Position numbers and translations under genes: made by a program. A DNA stretch of 64,000 nt from Theropithecus gelada (lineage: Eukaryota; Chordata; Mammalia; Primates; Cercopithecidae). Shown here in pieces: positions 59,061-64,000 of the stretch. A model generated the notes under the pieces. The model was not told the origin of the DNA, did not search any database, and worked only from the letters and a program-made list of their open reading frames with translations. The number at the start of each line of letters is the position of its first letter. Positions within the stretch are counted from its first letter, which is position 1. The stretch is from positions 25,638,304 through 25,702,303 of the forward strand of contig NC_037680.1 of assembly GCF_003255815.1 (NCBI RefSeq), written 5' to 3'.

Positions 59061-60329
59061 ATCAGCATGTCAAAGTGTCATGCTTTCAGGTATCATATTC
59101 AGAGCCCAAATAATTCCCATCTGGCTTATGAAGCATAAGAATTAAAATAAACCACTTTCAAGAATGGGCTATAGTAACCTCCTGAATGTGATCCCCACTT
59201 CTTTGACCTTCTCTGGTGACCTTGGTAACCATGTGTTGAAGATGCAGAGCCACATGATGGAAGGAGAAGCACAGCCACTTGCAAATCAAAATCACCTGCT
59301 TTTACTATTGCCTTAATAATAGAGGGAGAAATACAAAATATTTTAGATATTTCAAGTGGATTATTTTCTACAAATGTTATAAGAATACTTTTCAATTTCT
59401 ATAATATAAATGCTAAGTAAGCTTATTGCATGTGCGCCCTCATAATGCCATGTATGTTTTCATAATGCCACCCAGCTAATCAGGGAATTGCTGTATGATT
59501 TCATGTGAAATATTTTCGGGGTTCCAAAGAGAATAAGTGTAGTAATGACCATGAGCTGTTTAACCAAGTATAATGATTAAAAATATAGGCAAATACTTAC
59601 AGATTTTTAACTCAAAATGCCCAAACATATCTTCTGAACACATCCCTTGCTCTCTAGGTATCTCTATAAAACAGGGTGGGAGCTGAGTTTTGAGTGTAGA
59701 AGGGGGAGTTCAGAGAGGTAGAAACCCTGAGGAGAGACTTACGTACCTCAGTTCCACTTCTAACACCTTCTGAGTAGTTTCTCCTCCTCCTGCTTTCACC
59801 ATGTCTTTGAGTGACACAAACAAAGCCACTGTGTTTTGGGGAGAAAAAAATGCAATAGTCTCACAACCATTCTTCCTTTTAGCCTCCTAAGTGGTTTTCT
59901 AAGAGTATTTTACAGCTTGTTCCTCCAGATAAAAGAAGAGAACATTGTTTCAAAGCCGCCTCTAAAGCTCTATCCTTTCTCTTTTCACTTAGAAGACAAA
60001 GAATGCATGTAAATGCTAATGAGAGCTTTTGCATAAACAGAGGAAGAAGCAGTGAAAGGCCTTTTTTCTTAATCCCAGAAGTGGCAAAAATAAGTTTTTA
60101 CCTCTGCTTCTTCTTAACTTGCCAAAGTCTACAACACTCTCCTCCCAGCCTCCCACATTCTTCTGAGAGATCAGCCCTGAGGAAGGTAAGGGATGGTAGA
60201 GCTTGGCCAGCCAGTAACAATAAGACAGACCATTTGTGAGCTTTAAGGGAGGGTGAGAAATTCTGATGACCAGGCACTGTTTAACAAAGCAAGTACTGAA
60301 GCCCTGGGGTGCTTTGAAAATAACATGTT
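59061..60329. other. No recognised gene or named repeat
   Basis: About 1.3 kb. Opposing frames 60003-60239 and 60016-60339 overlap with no domain in either, so neither is called. Confidence 0.45.
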
Positions 60330-60505
60330 TTGGAGCCATTCAGACCTGAGTTAGACACTTTGTTCTATTGTTTAAGAGCTGTTTGCCTCAGATAAGCTAT
60401 TTCCCTTCCTGGAATATCGGTTTTTCCTACCTCAACTGTGGGGGGGGGGGGGGGGGGGGGGGGAGTATCAACTTCACAGACTTGTTATGAAAATTAAAGA
60501 TAATT
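60330..60505 (+). mobile_element. MIR SINE with a 24-G expansion
   Basis: 'ttcagacctgagttagac', 'gtttgcctcagataagcta', 'tttcccttcctggaatatc' and 'cacagacttgttatgaaaat' then 'taaagataat' follow MIR. The GGGG of the consensus (TGTAAAATGGGG) has become 24 G. It is interrupted at 60505 by Alus and may finish at about 61150-61190. Confidence 0.7.
60440..60463 (+). repeat. G24 homopolymer
   Basis: Twenty-four uninterrupted G. Capable of forming G-quadruplexes; length is likely to be unstable or misread by sequencing. Confidence 0.9.
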
Positions 60506-60838
60506 GGCCGGGCGCGGTGACTCACGCCTGTAATCCCAGCACTTTGGGAGGCCGAGGAAGGTGGATCACGAGATCAGGAGTTCAAGATCAGCCTGGTCAA
60601 GATGGTGAAACCCTGTCTCTACTAAAAATACAAAAAAATTATTGGGGCATGGTGGCACGCGCCTGTCATCCCAGCTACTCCGCAGGCTGAGGCAGAGAAT
60701 TGCTTAAACCTGGAGGGGCACAGGTTGCAATGAGGCGAGATCACGCCACTGCACTCCAGCCTGGGCAACAGAGCAAGACTCAGTCTAAAACAAAAAAAAA
60801 AAGAAAGAAAGAAAGAAAGAAAAGAAAAGAAATTAAAG
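60506..60838 (+). mobile_element. AluS-type SINE
   Basis: Starts GGCCGGGCGCGGTGACTCAC and ends in an AAAGAAAG-rich tail. AATTAAAGATAAT before it (60492-60504) recurs at 60839-60851 after it, the target duplication. It is diverged ('attggggcatggtggcac'). Confidence 0.9.
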
Positions 60839-60855
60839 AATTAAAGATAATAGTT

Positions 60856-61146
60856 GGCCGGGTGCAGTGGCTCACGCCTGTAATCCCAGCACTTTGGGAG
60901 GCCGAGGCGGGCGGATCGTAAGGTCAGTAGATCAAGACCATCCTGGCTAACACGGTGAAACTCCATCTCTACTAAAAATACAAAAATTAGCCTGGCGTGG
61001 TGGCGGGTGCCTGAAGCCCCAGCTACTTGGGAGGCTGAGGAAGGAGAATCACTTGAACCCCGGAGGCGGAGTTTGCAGTGAGCTGAGTTGGTGTCCCTGC
61101 ATTCCAGCCCAGGCAACAGAGGGAGACTCTGTCTCAAAAAAAAAAC
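60856..61146 (+). mobile_element. AluS-type SINE, second of a tandem pair
   Basis: Begins GGCCGGGTGCAGTGG five bases after the right target repeat of the first Alu. 'caaaaattagcctggcgtgg' and 'gtgtccctgcattccag' are diverged. Ends in a short A run. A target duplication of its own is not clear. The minus frame 60841-61203 is Alu antisense. Confidence 0.9.
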
Positions 61147-61303
61147 CAAACCCAGTTTAAGTAATGCTTGGAGCCTAATAAGGAAAATATCAAATGGGAG
61201 CAACTTGATCAGTCAAGAGATATTTGAGTACCCTACTATATGTGATATCAGCTTTGTAAAATTAGCAGGGAAATGGTAGGGGAAGTAAGGTGAGTGTATT
61301 AGG

Positions 61304-61745
61304 GAATTGGGGTTTCAACGCAAAAGTATTTGAGACAGGTCTCAACCCAGAAAGTTGATTTTGGCAAGGCTAAGGATGGGCTTGTGACACAGCCTCAGGA
61401 GGCCCTGATGACATGTGACCAAGGTGGTTGGGGCACAGCTTGGTTTTAGACATTTTAGGAAGACATGAGACATCAACCAGTATGTGGGAGATGTACACTG
61501 GTTGTGTCTGGAAAGGCTTCCAAGTCACAGGTGGATAAGGAATAAACAGTTGCATTCTTTTGAGTCTTTGATCAGCCTCTCACTAAATATACAATTTGCA
61601 TGTGAGAGAGGGTAGAGAAATAGTCACTTATGCCTTAGTCTGACTCAGTGAATCTGCATTTTTACATAAACAGTAGGACAGAGGAAGCAATCAGATATGC
61701 ATTTGTCTCAGGTGAGCAGAGGAATGACTTGTGTCCTTCCCTGCT
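61304..61745 (-). mobile_element. ERV LTR-like segment (family unresolved)
   Basis: Minus-strand text 'accaagctgtgccccaacc', 'cacatgtcatcagggcctc', 'tgaggctgtgtcacaagc' and 'gagacctgtctcaaatact' matches an LTR end I have seen in several ERV LTRs, with a degenerate TATA position near 61450 and a degenerate polyadenylation site near 61365. It ends near 61304. It lies downstream of the ERV-L pol remnant in the same orientation, so it could be its 3' LTR, although it does not look like the MLT2-type LTRs known for ERV-L. Confidence 0.5.
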
Positions 61746-61747
61746 CC

Positions 61748-61780
61748 CTACCCCCCACCCCCCACCCCCACCGCTGCCAC
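61748..61780 (-). repeat. G-rich tract on the minus strand
   Basis: The + strand has CCCCCCACCCCCCACCCCCA here; the minus strand is GGGGGTGGGGGGTGGGG-like, with G-quadruplex potential. Its place between ERV-L pol and an LTR-like segment is where a retroviral polypurine tract would be. Confidence 0.85.
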
Positions 61781-62130
61781 CCATCTGTGAAGATAAGCTA
61801 TCTATTTACATTGCCCAAGGTGAAATTCAACAGAACTGTTTTAGGGTAAAAACCTTGAGACCCACAAGGATTTTCCTGTGCTGGATAATCTTCAAACAGA
61901 GACAATAATAAGATCATAATTACACCTAACATAATACAACTATCCTTTTTACAACTGGAAATGTAGCAATCCCCAACTCAAATACTATTACATAAAGTTA
62001 ACAATACTTCAATGCTGGTATGATTTCAATAAATCTTATGTCACATAATAGAGGAAATAAAGATATTTTCTTAGTACAAGTGTATACGTGCACAAACACG
62101 TTTTTAGCAAAAGACGGAGGAAATACTCAT
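61781..62130. other. No recognised coding feature
   Basis: Sequence between the presumed end of ERV-L pol and the G-rich tract. It may be ERV-L 3' non-coding DNA. Confidence 0.4.
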
Positions 62131-62333
62131 GACAATTACAGTCCTCATTTCTGCAGCTGGTCACGTGGTTGTAGCTGGTATTGATGACTGCCTTCTTCTA
62201 CTACCCATTCTGTATTCCCTTTGCCTTCAGTAAGCACCTCGGGAGATCATGGATTTTTTCCTGGTGCAGTGACAGAAACCCTCATTCCTGAGAACTACAA
62301 ATCTGGCCCATTTGTAGTCCTGCCTGGATTGGG

Positions 62334-62555
62334 CTATTGTAGTTTCCCATTGACCTTAATCACAGGGCATGGTAATACTAAAAGATGCCCTAGTGGATCT
62401 CCTATATTCCATGCATACTCTTCCTTACTACTGTTGTGGAGTAGTAGACTGATTTCATCTTGATAGTCCGGGTCAATCACCCCAGCCAACACTGTAACTC
62501 CCTTCTTAGCCTGTTGACTTAAAGGTAGGAGGAACCCAAAGTGTCCAGGTGGCAA
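62334..62555 (-). pseudogene. ERV-L dUTPase domain (pol C-terminus)
   Basis: Retroviral dUTPases hydrolyse dUTP and limit uracil in viral DNA. Over 73 open codons this remnant keeps a Pro-Pro-Gly motif near its start that resembles motif II, and 'GVIDPDYQ', the motif III with its conserved Asp and Tyr, and a later 'GDPLGHLLVL' that sits where motif IV would be. Motif I lies upstream, in a different or broken frame. The open piece is a remnant of a protein domain of about 130 residues. Not functional as it stands. Confidence 0.8.
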
Positions 62556-62559
62556 TCAT

Positions 62560-63430
62560 AACTTCCAGTTTAATGGAATCATTGTGTCTCCTGGTGGCAG
62601 CTTCCCTCCCTCTGGAACTAAGGCCTCTAGGACAACAGAATGTAATGTTGCAGGAACAGGAAGCAAACATTTTGCTAGTGGATCACTGGTGGTGATGGTG
62701 AGTGGTGAGTGGTGCTACTTCCACTTCCACCCCTTGATTTCTGAACCTGTGAATCCTGGCTATGGGAGAAATAGTACCATATATTGGATGCTGATTTGGA
62801 ACATACATGACCTTCTGGAGAACTCTGCCTCACCCTGCAAAGTAGTGTCGCCTCAGTGTTGTAATTGTGGCTTCAAAAAGCCATTCCACCATTCTATCAA
62901 TCCAGCTGCTTCAGGATGATGGGGAACATGGTAAGAGCAGTGAATTCCATGAGCATGAGCCTATTGCCACACTTCTTTAACTGTAAAGTGAATATCTTGG
63001 TCAGAGGCAATGCTGTGTGGAATACCATGACCGTGGATAAGGCATACCATGAGCCAATGGATGGTAGTCTTGACAGAGGCATTGTGTGAAGGATAGGCCA
63101 ACCCATATGCGGAGTAATTGTCTATTCCAGTGAGGACAAACCTCTGCCTGTTCCATGATGAAAGAGGTGCAATATAATCAACTTGCCACTAGGTAGCTGG
63201 CTGATCACCCCGAGAAATGGTCCCGTATTGAGGGCTCAGTGTTGCTCTCTGCTGCTGGCAAATTGGGCACTTAGCAGCAGCCATGGCCAGGTCAGCCTTA
63301 GTGAGTGGAAGTCCATGTTGGTGAGCCCATGTGTAACCTCCGTTCCTACCACCATGGCCACTTTGTTCATGATCCCATTGGATGATGGCAGGGTGGCTGG
63401 GGAAAGAGGCTGAGTGGTGTTCATAGAACC
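62560..63430 (-). pseudogene. ERV-L integrase remnant
   Basis: Integrase inserts viral DNA into the host chromosome. On the minus strand a Cys-x2-Cys pair of its N-terminal zinc finger is encoded near 63275-63256, in a different frame from the RNase H-side open frame at 63541-63236, so a frameshift separates them. Further downstream text of the catalytic core can be followed in pieces across frames, with stops. Broken and inactive. Confidence 0.65.
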
Positions 63431-63449
63431 GGTCATCCTATCCACTTGA

Positions 63450-63990
63450 TTAAAATCCTCCTCTGCTGAGGTCACCCGTTGGTGAGCATCCACATGGGAT
63501 ACAAATATCTTCACAGTTTTTGACCACTCAGGGAGCTCCATCTACATACCTTTTCCCCAGATATCTTTGTCACCAATTTTCCAATTATCCTTCTTCCAAG
63601 TCCCTGACCATCCAGCCAAACCATTAGCTACAGCTTGTGAATCAGTATATAATCACATATCTGGTCATTTCTCCTTCCATGCAAAGTGTACAACCAGGTA
63701 CACTGCTCAAAGTTCTGCCCACTGGGAAGATTTCCCTTCAACGCTGTCCTTCAGGGATGTCCTAGAAAGGAGCTGTAGTGCTGCAGCTGTCCACTTTTCG
63801 GTGGTGACTGCATATCGTGAAGAGCCGTCTGTGAACCAGGCCCTAATCTTCTCTTCCTCTGTTGACTGATCATAGGGAACTCCCCATGAGGCCATCGGTG
63901 CAGGCTTGGGGAGAGAAGGCAGGATGGCAGCAGTGGAGACCAGGGGCATTTGAGCCACTTCCTCATGTAACTTACTTGTGCCTTCAGGAC
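63450..63990 (-). pseudogene. ERV-L RNase H remnant
   Basis: A minus-strand open frame at 63958-63707 carries 'TDGS', the RNase H motif that contributes a metal-binding Asp. The frame at 63541-63236 continues with the stretch linking RNase H to integrase (including 'SHVDAHQ'). The two lie in separate open pieces, so the domain is broken. RNase H normally degrades the RNA strand during reverse transcription. Confidence 0.7.
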
Positions 63991-64000
63991 CTGCTCAAGT

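Larger units (their letters stand above)
62131..64000 (-). mobile_element. ERV-L internal region, 3' part of pol, cut by window edge
   Basis: In minus-strand order from 64000 downwards it holds RNase H, integrase and a dUTPase, then ends near 62145. A dUTPase located after integrase is the hallmark of ERV-L (class III) elements, which lack env. Frames are broken. The upstream part (gag, reverse transcriptase) lies beyond the window, if present. The + strand frames over this stretch (62221-62463, 62584-62919, 63183-63413, 63567-63869) are antisense. Confidence 0.85.

Noticed and set aside
60016..60339. 107-codon minus-strand open frame
   Set aside because: It overlaps an opposing frame of similar length and has no recognised domain; considered chance.
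62584..62919. 111-codon + strand open frame
   Set aside because: It is antisense to ERV-L integrase.

Overview
This is a 64-kb stretch of primate nuclear DNA with no recognisable protein-coding exon, CpG island or structural RNA gene. Ten Alu elements, L1, L2, MIR, MER5/MER20, MaLR, ERV and Tigger1 copies identify a primate. Several young Alus carry changes (CTCAAGCC near the 5' end, ACTAGCC in place of ATTAGCC, GGCGAGG in place of GGCGTGG) that I associate with Old World monkey AluY lineages rather than human AluY. The source is therefore more likely a cercopithecoid such as a macaque, baboon or vervet than a human or ape. That is an inference from remembered subfamily diagnostics.

Layout. 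1-11 kb: AT-rich DNA with an L1 3' end, an L2 split by an LTR-like insert, and a long old L1 whose ORF1-like part runs straight into the 3' end (5.7-8.4 kb). 11.4-13.7 kb: a nearly complete THE1/MST-type MaLR (LTR-internal-LTR, minus strand). 14-26 kb: L2 pieces, a solo ERV LTR (17.9-18.4 kb), an AluY, microsatellites and much unannotated AT-rich DNA. 26-41 kb: monkey-type AluYs, three L1 3' ends (one rearranged by a local inversion at 40.2-40.4 kb), MIR and L2 remnants, MER5A. 41.6-43.2 kb: a roughly 200-bp direct duplication whose second copy is bracketed by a 20-bp-class target-site-like repeat. 44.96-47.36 kb: an essentially full-length Tigger1 with a dead transposase gene. 49.2-53.0 kb: a long block without recognisable repeats and with palindromic homeodomain-type AT-rich motifs, the best candidate here for conserved regulatory DNA. 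53-61 kb: MER20, MIR, three LTR remnants (two split by Alus), two consecutive Alus splitting a MIR that contains a 24-G homopolymer. 61.3-64 kb: an LTR-like segment and the 3' pol end of an ERV-L provirus on the minus strand (RNase H, integrase, dUTPase), cut by the window edge.

Nothing here forms a cooperating gene system. The coding remnants are transposon or endogenous retrovirus pseudogenes with stops and frameshifts. Short open frames elsewhere look like chance or repeat-derived frames. Repeat family names are given from memory of consensus features, without a library search, so boundaries are approximate and subfamily names tentative.
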